The translations under genes were made by a program, and so were the position numbers. This document shows, one piece after another, positions 43,492-52,220 of a DNA stretch of 64,000 nucleotides. The notes under the pieces are model-generated. The model saw nothing but the letters and a program-made list of their open reading frames with translations. It searched no databases and had not been told where the DNA came from. This DNA comes from Verrucomicrobiia bacterium (GTDB lineage Bacteria; Verrucomicrobiota; Verrucomicrobiia; Verrucomicrobiales; DEV007): positions 434,001-498,000 of the forward strand of contig JAUIAH010000002.1 of the NCBI GenBank assembly GCA_030425385.1. The letters run 5' to 3'. Each line of letters opens with the position of its first letter. Position 1 is the stretch's first letter.

Positions 43492-44835
43492 ATGAAGCGC
43501 GTTAGCTCTACCATCAGTCTCCTCGGGGCCTCTCTCGCCCTCATCACATCGTCGTCAGCCGCAGAAGAAGGCAAGAAGACTCGTGATGAGATGGTCATGG
43601 ATGATCGGTCTGCCTTGGAGGAGAGTGCCCACTGGATCTACAACGACCTGAAGAAGGCTTTTGCAGAGGCGAAGGCTTCTGGAAGGCCGTTGATGGTGGT
43701 GCATCGGTGCATCCCCTGACATGCTTGCGCCGACTTTGACCAGCAGGTTGTTGGTCGCCACGAAACGATTCGAGAGTTGATGGAGCAGTTTGTCTGCGTG
43801 CGCGTCATCATGGCGAACGCGATGGACCTTTCATTGTTCCAGTTTGATTATGACATGTCCTTCGCCGTGACCTTTCTCCATGCCGATCGCACTGTCTACA
43901 GCCGCTACGGCTCTCGCCAAGATAAGCCAGAAGAAGCCGATAACCACATTTCGATGAAGGGGCTCGCGGAAACGATGGAGACGGTTCTCTCCCTGCATCA
44001 AGCCTATCCTGACAATCGTGCACAGCTAGAAGGGAAGCAACCGCGGCCAGTGACTAAGCAAGTGCCTGAGGACTATCCCGAACTCGGAAAGTACAAGGAT
44101 CATCTCGATTATGGCGGAGCGGTAGCCAAGAGCTGCGTGCATTGTCATCAATTACATGAGGCGCAGCGGCTCGCTCCGTGGACGGCAGGCGAGAAGATCA
44201 CGGACGCTGTTCTTCATCCATGGCCGATGCCGAACACGATCGGCTTGACTCTTGATCCCAAGACCATGGCCACTGTTGCCAAGGTGACATCGCGATCCCC
44301 CGCCGAAGCGGCAGGCTTTGAGTCGGGTGATGTATTGCAGTTGTTAGACAATCAACGCGTCACCTCGGTGGCGGACATCCAATGGATTCTCCATCATGCT
44401 CCCGGAGAGGCCGCCCTACCCTACGAGGTGATGCGCAATGGCAATACCGTGCCTGGCGTGCTGCGCCTGGCCAAGAATTGGCGTCAGCAAGTCGACATCG
44501 CTTGGCGCACGTCGACGTGGGACCTCCGCCGCATCGCCCTCGGAGGCGCTGTGTTAGTGCCTATCGAGCCCGCGGCCCGCCAGGCTCTGAATCTGAAGAA
44601 GGACGCTCTCGCCTTGCGCGTCAGTCACGCGGGGCGCTACGGCTCCCATGCCGTGGCGTGGAATGCGGGCATTCGCCCTGGAGACGTCTATGTGGCTTTC
44701 GACAGCCTCACCACAGACCAATCAGAAACTGACATCATCCGCCACGTGCTCACCCAAAGGAAGATCGGCGATCGAGTGATGATCGCCTTCCTTCGCGATG
44801 GGCAGCGCCGTGAAGTAAGGATGAAGATCCAGTGA
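43492..44835 (+). CDS. thioredoxin-like/PDZ protein with in-frame UGA, probable selenoprotein
   Basis: The frame from ATG 43492 runs to TAG/TGA at 44835 with one interruption, a TGA at 43717-43719 (codon 76). Reading it as selenocysteine gives C73-I-P-U76-H-A-C79 at exactly the place of the CxxC of a thioredoxin fold (after the strand PLMVVHR, before ADFDQQV). A SECIS-like hairpin follows the UGA. The product is 447 residues: signal peptide (SSTISLLGASLALITSSSAA), thioredoxin-like domain to about 180, C215-V-H-C-H219 (haem c or redox motif), then a PDZ domain (about 250-330; ASVTSRSPAEAAGF-type block) and a second PDZ-like unit near the C-terminus (AWNAGIRPGDVYVAF). From memory, annotated 'Trx7/PDZ domain-containing (seleno)proteins' share this layout. 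The ATG at 43777 is internal. Confidence 0.8.
43717..43756 (+). promoter_or_regulatory. UGA codon and SECIS-like hairpin
   Basis: The UGA is at 43717-43719. Downstream, GACCAGC (43738-43744) pairs over seven bases with GTTGGTC (43750-43756), with one G-U pair, closing the loop AGGTT (43745-43749). A GG at the loop start, 26-27 nt after the UGA, fits the bacterial SECIS layout recognised by SelB; the loop resembles the AGGTC loop of E. coli fdhF. Confidence 0.75.
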
Positions 44836-44851
44836 TCGCTCCCAATGTCAG

Positions 44852-45550
44852 TTAGAGATCACCGAAAGCTGCTAGCTTTTCGTTGGCTTCTGTCAGGCGC
44901 TTTTGGAAATCCGCGTAGATCTTGTTGTTCTCTTCGTTCTGCTCGGGCTGGGTCCCAATCCACTTGGTCAGCTCTTCTTTCACTTTATCCACGCCAGCGA
45001 GAGCCGCTTTCAAGTCGTCGACTTTCTCTGGGTGCTCTTTCCCAAAGGCCTCAATCCCACTGGGACTGGTCAAAAGGACCATCTTAAACTCGTCGATGAA
45101 AGAGCTAGGGGTCTTCCCGCGTCCAGCGCCAAGTTGGCCAATCTTTGTTTTCCCATCGCGATCGAGGACAATGTAAGTTGGATATCCCTGAACCTCGAAC
45201 TCCTTCTGAAGTTCCTGATTCCGCGCGACAAAGTCTTCGGGAACGATGGTCTTATCTTGAGGGAAATCGAGGGTCACGAGCACGACATTCTCCGCCGCAT
45301 ACTTCTTCCACTCATCCTTGGCGAAGACTTCCTTATCCATGAGCTTGCACCAGCCACACCAGTCTGACCCAGTGAAATTGAGAAGAACAGGAAGCTTCTT
45401 CTCTCCAGCAAGCTTGATAGCTGCATCGTAGTCCTGCGTCCACTGTCCTACCTTGGCCCCCTTCGTGGGAACGCCTTCTTCTGCCATGCTCGGAAGCGTG
45501 AAGAGGCAACCAAAGGCGATTGCGTGAAAGAGGGATAGAATCGGTTTCAT
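44852..45550 (-). CDS. exported thioredoxin-like protein
   Basis: 232 residues from ATG 45550. A signal peptide (LFHAIAFGCLFTLPSMA) precedes a thioredoxin fold: LPVLLNFTGSDWCGWCKLMD holds the CGWC redox pair, and VQGYPTYIVLDRDGKT holds the cis-Pro. A C-terminal helix bundle (about 60 residues, KVKEELTKWIGTQ) is an extension not present in plain thioredoxins. The frame upstream of 45550 is open but reads as random sequence. It probably reduces or isomerises disulfides in the periplasm. It is convergent with the probable selenoprotein, separated by 16 bp. Confidence 0.88.
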   Translation of the reverse strand: MKPILSLFHAIAFGCLFTLPSMAEEGVPTKGAKVGQWTQDYDAAIKLAGEKKLPVLLNFTGSDWCGWCKLMDKEVFAKDEWKKYAAENVVLVTLDFPQDKTIVPEDFVARNQELQKEFEVQGYPTYIVLDRDGKTKIGQLGAGRGKTPSSFIDEFKMVLLTSPSGIEAFGKEHPEKVDDLKAALAGVDKVKEELTKWIGTQPEQNEENNKIYADFQKRLTEANEKLAAFGDL

Positions 45551-45623
45551 ATGAATACTCCAGTTAGATTTGGTCACAGCTTCGGTGGCCAACGGCGTGG
45601 TGCAAGGGCTCATTCCACCGTGA

Positions 45624-46889
45624 TCAGATTTCCCAACCTTCTCGATAGGCTCGCCGCCAAGCGGCCCCATGGCCCCCAAGCACATCGTCCCACGCCTGAT
45701 CCGCTTCCCGGGTGAGCGTGCGATTCTCCCTGTAGGCAACGTTCCCGAGATGACAGAGCATAGCGCTCTGCTGCGCGTCGGCTATCGGCGCATTCAATGC
45801 GGCGCCTTCTCGGATAGCATCGGCAAAGTTTGTGAAATGATAGAGATCGTCGAAATCAGGATCCACCTTCTCGACACGCTGTCCATCAAGATCGAAGCGC
45901 TCGTAGCCGCTGCTCCCGAAAGCCATCGATCCTTTCTCACCATAGAAGGCCACAAAGGGATGTGTCTCTGACTTCCGCCGATGACAACTACTGCCATGCC
46001 AGGAAACGCCGCAGTGACCAAAGTCAAACACCGCATCGCCCGTGTCCGGCGTCTCCTGATCATCGTCATAATGATAGCGTCCACCCGTGTAGCTCACCTT
46101 GACTGGCAAATCCACACTGAGCCCCCACCGTGAGATATCCAGTGCATGAACCCCGTTGTTCCCCAGCTCCCCATTTCCCCAATGCCAATGCCAATGCCAT
46201 TCGTAGTGGACGAGATTGTCTTTGTAAGGCCGCTCTGGGGCGGGTCCCTGCCAGAGATCATAGTCTAACCAATCAGGCACGGGAGCGGGGTTCCCCTTGC
46301 CGATGCTCCCCCTAGCATTGGCATACCAACAACGCGAGTAACGGAGCTTGCCAAGAATGCCCTCGTGCAGTTGGGCAATGCCTCGGCGGAAAGATGGCAA
46401 GCTACGCCGCTGATTGCCCATTTGTACAAGTCGCTTGGTTTCCGCCGCTACCTCGACCATGCGTGTGGCTTCGTATGCGTTGTGACTCCCGGGCTTCTCG
46501 ACATAGACGTGCTTGCCCGCTTGGCATGCGAGGATGGTGGCGGGCGCGTGCCAGAAATTGGGAGCCGCAATGGACAAGGCATCGATCTCCTTGTCATCCA
46601 GGATACGACGGAAATCCGTGACTGTCTTGGGCTTGCTCTCTTGCTCTTTGCTCACGTGTTCGGCAGCGGATTCCAAGCGCCGCGAGTCCACATCACAGAG
46701 ATACGCGATCTCGACATTGGGCACCCGGAGAAACGCCTTCACATGAGCCATGCCGCGGCCCAATCCCATCACACCCACGCGCAAACGATTCGATGGAGCC
46801 TCCTCCTGACCACACGCCATGGCCGGGGCGAGAGACGCCAATGCAGATGTTTGTATAAAGGACCGACGGGAACGCAGATGCATCTTCAT
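45624..46889 (-). CDS. Tat-exported Gfo/Idh/MocA family oxidoreductase
   Basis: 421 residues. A twin-arginine signal (SRRSFIQTSALASLAPAMA) leads into a Rossmann fold (VGVMGLGRGMAHVKAFL) and VYVEKPGSHNAYEATRMV with the catalytic-type Lys. The C-terminal domain has HYEWHWHWHWGNGELGNNGV and VHALDISRWGL. The run of alternating His and Trp is characteristic of one exported subgroup of these proteins. Like other family members it probably oxidises a sugar with bound NAD(P), substrate unknown. It is divergent from the sulfatase at 46984, sharing a 94-bp promoter region, so the two may be co-regulated. Confidence 0.9.
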   Translation of the reverse strand: MKMHLRSRRSFIQTSALASLAPAMACGQEEAPSNRLRVGVMGLGRGMAHVKAFLRVPNVEIAYLCDVDSRRLESAAEHVSKEQESKPKTVTDFRRILDDKEIDALSIAAPNFWHAPATILACQAGKHVYVEKPGSHNAYEATRMVEVAAETKRLVQMGNQRRSLPSFRRGIAQLHEGILGKLRYSRCWYANARGSIGKGNPAPVPDWLDYDLWQGPAPERPYKDNLVHYEWHWHWHWGNGELGNNGVHALDISRWGLSVDLPVKVSYTGGRYHYDDDQETPDTGDAVFDFGHCGVSWHGSSCHRRKSETHPFVAFYGEKGSMAFGSSGYERFDLDGQRVEKVDPDFDDLYHFTNFADAIREGAALNAPIADAQQSAMLCHLGNVAYRENRTLTREADQAWDDVLGGHGAAWRRAYREGWEI

Positions 46890-46983
46890 GAAGGTATCCT
46901 ATGCCCCACTCGTGCCCTCATGCGAGCGCCTTCTCACTCAGGTTAGGATTGTCTCCAGAAGAACCTCCTTCCATGCTCAACCC

Positions 46984-48405
46984 ATGCCTCAGATTTCCGT
47001 AGCGCTCTTCTTCATCATCCTCGGCACTGCTCTCGCGCATGCCGCCAAGCCTCACATTATCCTCGTCATGACCGATGATCAGGGATGGGCACAAACAGGC
47101 TACTATCAACATCCCAGACTTGAAACGCCTCATCTGGACGCCATGGCAGCCAACGGTCTCCGGCTTGATCGCTTCTACGCTGCAGCTCCCGTCTGTTCAC
47201 CGACCCGCGCAAGCGTCCTCACCGGACGCACAAACATGCGCACCGGCGTCAATAGCCACGGGCACGCTCTGCGGATACAAGAGCGGACCCTCGCACAAGC
47301 GTTGAAGTCCATCGGCTACGCCACGGGGCACTTTGGCAAATGGCATCTCAATGGTTTCCGCGGTCCTGGCGTGCCGATCTTTGCCGACGATCCTCATGGA
47401 CCGGGCGCGTTTGGCTTTGATCATTGGCTTTCTGTTAGCAACTTCTTCGATCGCGATCCTGTCATGAGCCGTGATGGCTCCTTTGAGCCCTTCCAAGGTG
47501 ACTCTTCTGAGATCATCGTTAGGGAAGCGCTTGCTTTTCTCGCCCGTCAGGTGGAGGCTGCGAAACCGACCTTTAGTGTGATCTGGTACGGAACACCTCA
47601 CAGCCCATTCCGAGCATCCCCACAAGATTGCCTCCCCTTCTCTGACCTTGACCAGGCTTCCCAACATCAGTTAGGCGAACTCGTCGCCATGGACCGCAGC
47701 GTCGGGCATCTTCGATCCGGCCTTCGAGATCTAGGCATTGCCAAGGACACACTCATCTGGTTCTGCAGCGACAATGGCGGCCTCAGCAAGATACGTCCGA
47801 GTTCGGTGGGCTCGCTGCGCGGTTTCAAAGGGAGCCTCTATGAGGGCGGACTCCGCGTACCGGGTATCATCGAATGGCCCGCCACCATCACTCCTGGGCG
47901 GACGACCACCTTTCCTGCGGTGACCATGGACATCTTTCCCACCATCGCCTCAATCGTCGATCTCCCTCGAGAGACATGGCTGCTTCCTCAAGATGGAGTC
48001 AGTCTCTTCCCACTCTTCACTTCAGACCTCATCACGCGCAGCAAACCGATTCCTTTCCACTGCTTCAACCAAACGGTTTGGCTCGATTATCCCTACAAGC
48101 TCCTCAAGAAGAAAGAGAAGACAGCATTCGAATACGAGCTCTATCATTTAGAGAATGACCCTCGCGAAACCACCAATCTCTGGAGCACCGCGCCGAACAT
48201 TGCCAAGCAGCTTCAGGTGGCCATGGAAAGCTGGGAGCACTCCATGCAGGCAAGCATTGCTGGTCTAGACTACCCAGAAGGGCGCGTCTATCCCGATCAC
48301 CCGGAACCTCAGTTCTGGATGGATTCTGATCGCTATGAGCCCTATTTCAAAACCTGGCGGGAACGGCCAGAGTATGGTCCTCGCCTCCGCCGAGCAGGCA
48401 GATGA
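46984..48405 (+). CDS. secreted sulfatase
   Basis: 473 residues from ATG 46984. A signal peptide (VALFFIILGTALAHA) precedes the type I sulfatase core: HIILVMTDDQGWAQTGYY with the two Asp metal ligands, Cys71 in PVCSPTRASVLTGRTNM as the formylglycine precursor in the canonical C-x-P-x-R form, GHFGKWHLNGF, WFCSDNGGLS and LRGFKGSLYEGGLRVPGI. This matches arylsulfatase-A-like enzymes of marine polysaccharide degraders. The frame extends upstream through the divergent gene and is not used. The next gene starts 50 bp downstream on the same strand. Confidence 0.93.
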   Translation: MPQISVALFFIILGTALAHAAKPHIILVMTDDQGWAQTGYYQHPRLETPHLDAMAANGLRLDRFYAAAPVCSPTRASVLTGRTNMRTGVNSHGHALRIQERTLAQALKSIGYATGHFGKWHLNGFRGPGVPIFADDPHGPGAFGFDHWLSVSNFFDRDPVMSRDGSFEPFQGDSSEIIVREALAFLARQVEAAKPTFSVIWYGTPHSPFRASPQDCLPFSDLDQASQHQLGELVAMDRSVGHLRSGLRDLGIAKDTLIWFCSDNGGLSKIRPSSVGSLRGFKGSLYEGGLRVPGIIEWPATITPGRTTTFPAVTMDIFPTIASIVDLPRETWLLPQDGVSLFPLFTSDLITRSKPIPFHCFNQTVWLDYPYKLLKKKEKTAFEYELYHLENDPRETTNLWSTAPNIAKQLQVAMESWEHSMQASIAGLDYPEGRVYPDHPEPQFWMDSDRYEPYFKTWRERPEYGPRLRRAGR

Positions 48406-48454
48406 TCGCGGTGCTGTGTTGACGTTTCCCGCACCCGCTGCGATCAATGACAGT

Positions 48455-48955
48455 ATGAAGCACTATCCTGTCAGTTCCAGCAAGGTCGACGACCTTCGTC
48501 GGCGCATGCAGGCGCTTGGGTTGACGGAAGACGCTATCGAAGAACGTTTCTTCTGTCCCAATCAGGGACGTCTGCGGAAACGCGGGTCTCAGGTGGCGGT
48601 ACGACTACGCCACCTTGAGACGAATACCAACGTTTCCTGTCAACGCTCGACTAGCCAATCGCTCAATCGCTTCTTGGCTCGCCGCATGCTTGTAAGACAG
48701 TTAGAGAAACGACAAGATTGCACGCGGTCCCCCATCTCACCATTAGCGCCGCCCCCCTTCTCCTCGTCCCCCGGAGAGTCGTCAGCTCAGCACATGCATC
48801 GCATGTTTGCGCGCAGCTTCGAGAAAGATATCGCCCAACCCTATCCTATTCCTTCGCAAAAGTTGTTAGGGGCGGGCGAACCTCCTGCCAAACTCATTGG
48901 GATCCTGGGAGAACGCGAGATTCCAACGGGCCCAGCCAGCACCCGCCGTGGCTGA
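48455..48955 (+). CDS. release-factor-like protein lacking the GGQ motif
   Basis: 166 residues from ATG 48455. Residues 1-90 align in style with the catalytic domain of class I release factors and the RF-like family: SSSKVDDLRRRMQALGLTED, then VAVRLRHLETNTNVSCQRST and SQSLNRFLARRMLVRQLEKR. Where active proteins have GSGGQ-x-N-K, this one reads CPNQGRLRKRGSQ, so the GGQ that triggers peptidyl-tRNA hydrolysis is absent. The last 75 residues (SPLAPPPFSSSPGESSAQHM onward) are low-complexity and do not resemble the basic tail of the family, so the gene may be frame-damaged or decaying. No frameshift that restores GGQ is obvious. It overlaps the DedA-like gene by 8 bp if that gene starts at 48948. 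Confidence 0.5.
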   Translation: MKHYPVSSSKVDDLRRRMQALGLTEDAIEERFFCPNQGRLRKRGSQVAVRLRHLETNTNVSCQRSTSQSLNRFLARRMLVRQLEKRQDCTRSPISPLAPPPFSSSPGESSAQHMHRMFARSFEKDIAQPYPIPSQKLLGAGEPPAKLIGILGEREIPTGPASTRRG

Positions 48956-49643
48956 GTTCCGCGCCCCTCGGCATTTGCTCATCCTGTCGGCAGGAAGTCT
49001 CTGTCTGCTCACAGGGTGCTCGGGCGGTGAGGCCCTCTTCCAATGGCTCGAATCGGCGTCTACCGAGTCACCTTTCTTGGTACTCCTCGTTCTGGCTGCG
49101 GCTACGGTGACAAGCGAAGACTTGGCCTGTGTCACAGCAGGTGTCTTGGTCTCCAAAGGCACCTTGAGCTTCCTCATGGCAGTGAGCGGCTGCCTCATGG
49201 GCATCGTAGCGAGCGATGTCGGTCTCTTCTTGTTAGGCAAATGGTGGGGGGAACGGATCCTGCGTGTGCCGCCAATCAGTTGGTTCGTCACGCCCAAGCG
49301 TCTCGACCTCGGGAAGACACTCTACAAACGCTACGGTGGCGCCCTCGTTATCTCTTCTCGCTTTCTGCCAGGGACGCGGATGCTCGCCTATATCGCTGCT
49401 GGCATGTTAGGCTATTCTTGGAAGCGCTTCATCCTCTACATGAGTCTTGCCTGTGCTGTGTGGACCCCGGTCATCGTCGGGTTCGCCATGCTCTTTGGAG
49501 GGGCGATCGCCACCAAGTTGGAGTCCTATCAGAAATGGGCTCTCCTCGGATTCCCCCTAGCCATCCTTGCGGTCTGGCTATTTCTCAAAGTCTTCTTTAA
49601 GATCACGGAGGCGCTTCATCCCGCCAGCGACCACGATGATTGA
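48948..49643 (+). CDS. DedA-family membrane protein
   Basis: About 231 residues with four to five membrane segments. The family core is visible: PFLVLLVLAAATVTSEDLAC with the acidic residue pair near the first re-entrant helix, GIVASDVGLFLLGKWWGERI, ALVISSRFLPGTRMLAYIAA with the conserved Arg, and YMSLACAVWTPVIVGFAMLF. DedA proteins act as flippases/scramblases for undecaprenyl or phospholipids. The GTG at 48948 gives an N-terminus (LLILSAGSLCLLTGC) that looks like a signal or first membrane segment; the frame upstream to 48897 overlaps the previous gene. The stop overlaps or abuts the start of the PEP-CTERM gene. Confidence 0.8.
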   Translation: MAEFRAPRHLLILSAGSLCLLTGCSGGEALFQWLESASTESPFLVLLVLAAATVTSEDLACVTAGVLVSKGTLSFLMAVSGCLMGIVASDVGLFLLGKWWGERILRVPPISWFVTPKRLDLGKTLYKRYGGALVISSRFLPGTRMLAYIAAGMLGYSWKRFILYMSLACAVWTPVIVGFAMLFGGAIATKLESYQKWALLGFPLAILAVWLFLKVFFKITEALHPASDHDD

Positions 49644-49645
49644 TC

Positions 49646-50254
49646 ATGAAGTTCTTGCTGACCCTTTCTCTTATCCTCGGGACGTTTGCGTTGCTGATCC
49701 ATGCGCATGCGCAAGTATTCATTCACAGCGAGGCGAGTAGTCACGATCTGAGCGATACCCATACCGCCCCTACACCGCTCGCACTTCCGTTAGGAACGAG
49801 CTTCTTGGAGTTCACGGTAAATCCCTTCGACCTCGATCTCTTTAGCCTCGACGTTCCCGCTGGGCTTCAATTGGATGCAGTCATCGTACGGAGCTATTCG
49901 TCAACCCCAGGGAACCTTTCATTCATTGGCTTTCAAGAGAACCGCACCACCCTATCCTCTCCTCCTTCGAGCATCTTCCCTGACCCCATCCAGTATGCGC
50001 TCTTTGGAACAGTCTCCTTGAGCGATGACCTCCTGCCACACATGATCGGGAGGACCCACGCCACGCTCAGCGGATCCCTGCCAGCAGGCAAGTATGCCTT
50101 CTGGATCAACGAAACGCGTGATCTCGCCAATGCTGTCTTGGAATTCCAAAGCTCTGAAGCCCCTCCCATCCCGGAACCGCAAACGTCCTTCTACTTAGGG
50201 TCGGCCCTTCTATTCACCTTTCGACGCTCTCGCCGACGCCCCTCTCGCCACTAA
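49646..50254 (+). CDS. PEP-CTERM-type exported protein
   Basis: 202 residues from ATG 49646. A signal peptide (FLLTLSLILGTFALLIHAHA) precedes a small beta-rich domain (ALPLGTSFLEFTVNPFDLDL, AVIVRSYSSTPGNLSFIGF) and a C-terminus with the exosortase sorting signal: IPEPQTSFYLGSALLF (P-E-P, hydrophobic span) followed by the basic tail RRSRRRPSRH. Exosortase cleaves such signals and links the protein into the outer envelope, usually with exopolysaccharide. No exosortase gene is in the window. The mature domain has no recognised function. The 3' end overlaps the convergent gene by 41 bp. Confidence 0.75.
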   Translation: MKFLLTLSLILGTFALLIHAHAQVFIHSEASSHDLSDTHTAPTPLALPLGTSFLEFTVNPFDLDLFSLDVPAGLQLDAVIVRSYSSTPGNLSFIGFQENRTTLSSPPSSIFPDPIQYALFGTVSLSDDLLPHMIGRTHATLSGSLPAGKYAFWINETRDLANAVLEFQSSEAPPIPEPQTSFYLGSALLFTFRRSRRRPSRH

Positions 50255-50738
50255 CAAGATCGTCGTCCGTCCACATCTGCTGATCTGGTCCCGCAGATCG
50301 GACCTCCACGTGATCCGCGGCCTCGGCGTGAAAGAAGAGGGGTGTCCCCCAGCGATCCACAAAGGCTCCTTCCGCATCAAACGCATGATGATCGTGAGGC
50401 AATAACGCCATCCGACTCCGATTCTCTCCGCGAAAGGCGGCGGCAATAGTGGCGTTCGACGCCAATGGAAGCGGCGCGTCGCCTTTCACCAACATGAAAT
50501 AACTGCCTAACAAGCGCTCCATCAGTTGCACATCACCTCGACCATCACTCCTGTCCGATGCATAATCCTTAAGAATCCCACTCCCAACCGCGGTTTCGTC
50601 CACCATCGGGAGAGCTATCGCTTCCGGTTCCCCTGCAGGAGATGGCTGCGGTGGACTCACGGATCGACTCGGCCGAGCCAACCATAGCCCTAATAGAAGC
50701 ATCAAGATCAGCGTGCCGATAAGCCATGCTTTCTCCAT
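50214..50738 (-). CDS. pseudopilin-like membrane-anchored protein
   Basis: 174 residues from ATG 50738. An N-terminal membrane segment (AWLIGTLILMLLLGLWLA) is followed by a Pro/Ser/Glu linker and a domain ending FVDRWGTPLFFHAEAADHVE and SAGPDQQMWTDDDL, which resembles the C-terminal calcium-binding end of type II secretion GspG-type pseudopilins (DPWG...GPDG...TDDD). No prepilin peptidase site is evident, so it is probably not a pilin itself. It follows the DUF1501 gene by 7 bp in a three-gene unit with DUF1800, an association I recall from other Verrucomicrobia. Confidence 0.65.
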   Translation of the reverse strand: MEKAWLIGTLILMLLLGLWLARPSRSVSPPQPSPAGEPEAIALPMVDETAVGSGILKDYASDRSDGRGDVQLMERLLGSYFMLVKGDAPLPLASNATIAAAFRGENRSRMALLPHDHHAFDAEGAFVDRWGTPLFFHAEAADHVEVRSAGPDQQMWTDDDLVSGERGVGESVER

Positions 50739-50745
50739 AAGAACA

Positions 50746-52194
50746 TCACGCCACAAACCCAATAGGCTTGGTCACGGTCGACGGATTGTAGAATTCATTG
50801 ATATTGGGCAAGACATCCTCCATCGCGCCCGAGGACACTCCAAACCATGCAAGCAATTCTCCCAAATACTCGTCGACCGAGGTCGTTGGAAGGAGCAGGC
50901 CTCCACGACCAATATTCTGCGCATTTGCACCCTCCTGCAAACTCAGCGAGGGATATCCCGAAGGTCGCAGCGTGGTGCTCACGACCTTGCCGCCATCAAT
51001 GGGCGCCCCCATGACAAATGCATTTCCACCCCACGCATGATCCGTGCCTCGGCCATTGGACGCCAGCGTCCGCGCAAAGTCCGAGCAGGAGAATGTGATC
51101 ACGTCATTCGCCAATCCCAGCTCCTCCAAAGCTAATTGGAAAGCCGTCAGAGCGGCATCCAACGTGGTCAATAATTCCTCTTGCGCATTGAGCAGTTCCC
51201 CATGGTGATCCCACCCTCCAAACTCCACAAAGAAGGTCTGACGTCGTAATTGAAGATTCTCGCGAACCGCAATGGTCTTAAAGATTGCCTCCAACTGGCG
51301 CCCTAACCACGAATCCGGAAAGGAAGTGGAATAACTCGGCGGATTCTCAAACTCTGCCGTGAAGGTATCGCTCGTCTCGATGCTATCTTTTGTCAGTCCA
51401 GCAAACGTTCGCTGGAAAGTGTTCGCATAGTGCGCCTCCATCACATTCTTAAGTTGGTCGTTCTTGATCGTGAAAAGCGGCTCTGATTGAGAATCGCTAA
51501 AACTCAAGGCTCCATCAGGCGTGATGACAAACTGGGTCAGGCTCTCTCCGGTCTGCATCACATTGTTTCCACTCAGGGAAATATTCATGGAGACCGAGCC
51601 CGTATTCACAGTGGAATGCAAGATATCGGCAGCACGTCCGGCCCAACCAGTCAGTTGTTGCATGCCTTGCGGAACGGAGGTTTGCCATTGCTCGATCTGG
51701 TCCTTGTGAGAAAAGAGGGCCTTGGGAATGGGCAGGACACGCGCCTGATACTCTGCCAATGTCAGCGGTTGGATCAACGTCCCCACATTGGTAACGAAAC
51801 TCAAGCGACGCTTATTGGCGAACGCTCCTGTCCCATTGAACATCGCACCCATCCCCGAGGCCGCTCCATGCAAGCGATAGAGTCGCCCATCGCCACCACT
51901 TGCCTGGTTGAGATCGATCGTCTCATAGGGCTGCAACGCGAGATTGCTACGCGTCTGCTGGTATTCCGCATAAGGATCTGCGTCGCGCGGGATGAGCACA
52001 TTGTAAGAATCCCACCCGCCACTGAGAAAGATACAAACAAGAGATCTGCAATCCCCTCCCAGCGCCAAATTATCGGCCGCTGCATGATTCGCCATCTTGA
52101 GGTTGAGGAGCGTCGAGAGCATCGATGCCGATCCAATCGCAGCGCAATTGGCCTGCTTGAGAAACTGCCGGCGCGAGGTTTTCGAATGAGTCAT
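50746..52194 (-). CDS. DUF1501 Tat-exported protein
   Basis: 482 residues from ATG 52194. A twin-arginine signal (SRRQFLKQANCAAIGSASML) precedes the DUF1501 domain: SLVCIFLSGGWDSYNVLIP, NKRRLSFVTNVGTLIQP, FFVEFGGWDHHGELLNAQEE, FSCSDFARTLASNGRGTDHA and WGGNAFVMGAPIDGGKV. The fold belongs to the alkaline-phosphatase/sulfatase superfamily; the Asp/His residues of the metal site (FGGWDHHG, SDFARTL, GTDHAWG) are present. The biochemical role is not established. It is almost always adjacent to a DUF1800 gene, as here (26-bp gap). Confidence 0.93.
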   Translation of the reverse strand: MTHSKTSRRQFLKQANCAAIGSASMLSTLLNLKMANHAAADNLALGGDCRSLVCIFLSGGWDSYNVLIPRDADPYAEYQQTRSNLALQPYETIDLNQASGGDGRLYRLHGAASGMGAMFNGTGAFANKRRLSFVTNVGTLIQPLTLAEYQARVLPIPKALFSHKDQIEQWQTSVPQGMQQLTGWAGRAADILHSTVNTGSVSMNISLSGNNVMQTGESLTQFVITPDGALSFSDSQSEPLFTIKNDQLKNVMEAHYANTFQRTFAGLTKDSIETSDTFTAEFENPPSYSTSFPDSWLGRQLEAIFKTIAVRENLQLRRQTFFVEFGGWDHHGELLNAQEELLTTLDAALTAFQLALEELGLANDVITFSCSDFARTLASNGRGTDHAWGGNAFVMGAPIDGGKVVSTTLRPSGYPSLSLQEGANAQNIGRGGLLLPTTSVDEYLGELLAWFGVSSGAMEDVLPNINEFYNPSTVTKPIGFVA

Positions 52195-52220
52195 AGCCGT
52201 GGTCTTTATCCTAACATCGT

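Noticed and set aside
43777-44835. A separate gene starting at ATG 43777
   Set aside because: It is in the same frame as the upstream short frame and only a UGA separates them; the part between continues the thioredoxin fold, so one recoded gene explains both.
48718-49110. Alternative frame across the release-factor-like tail and DedA start
   Set aside because: It has no recognisable domain and conflicts with the DedA frame, whose membrane segments are clear.
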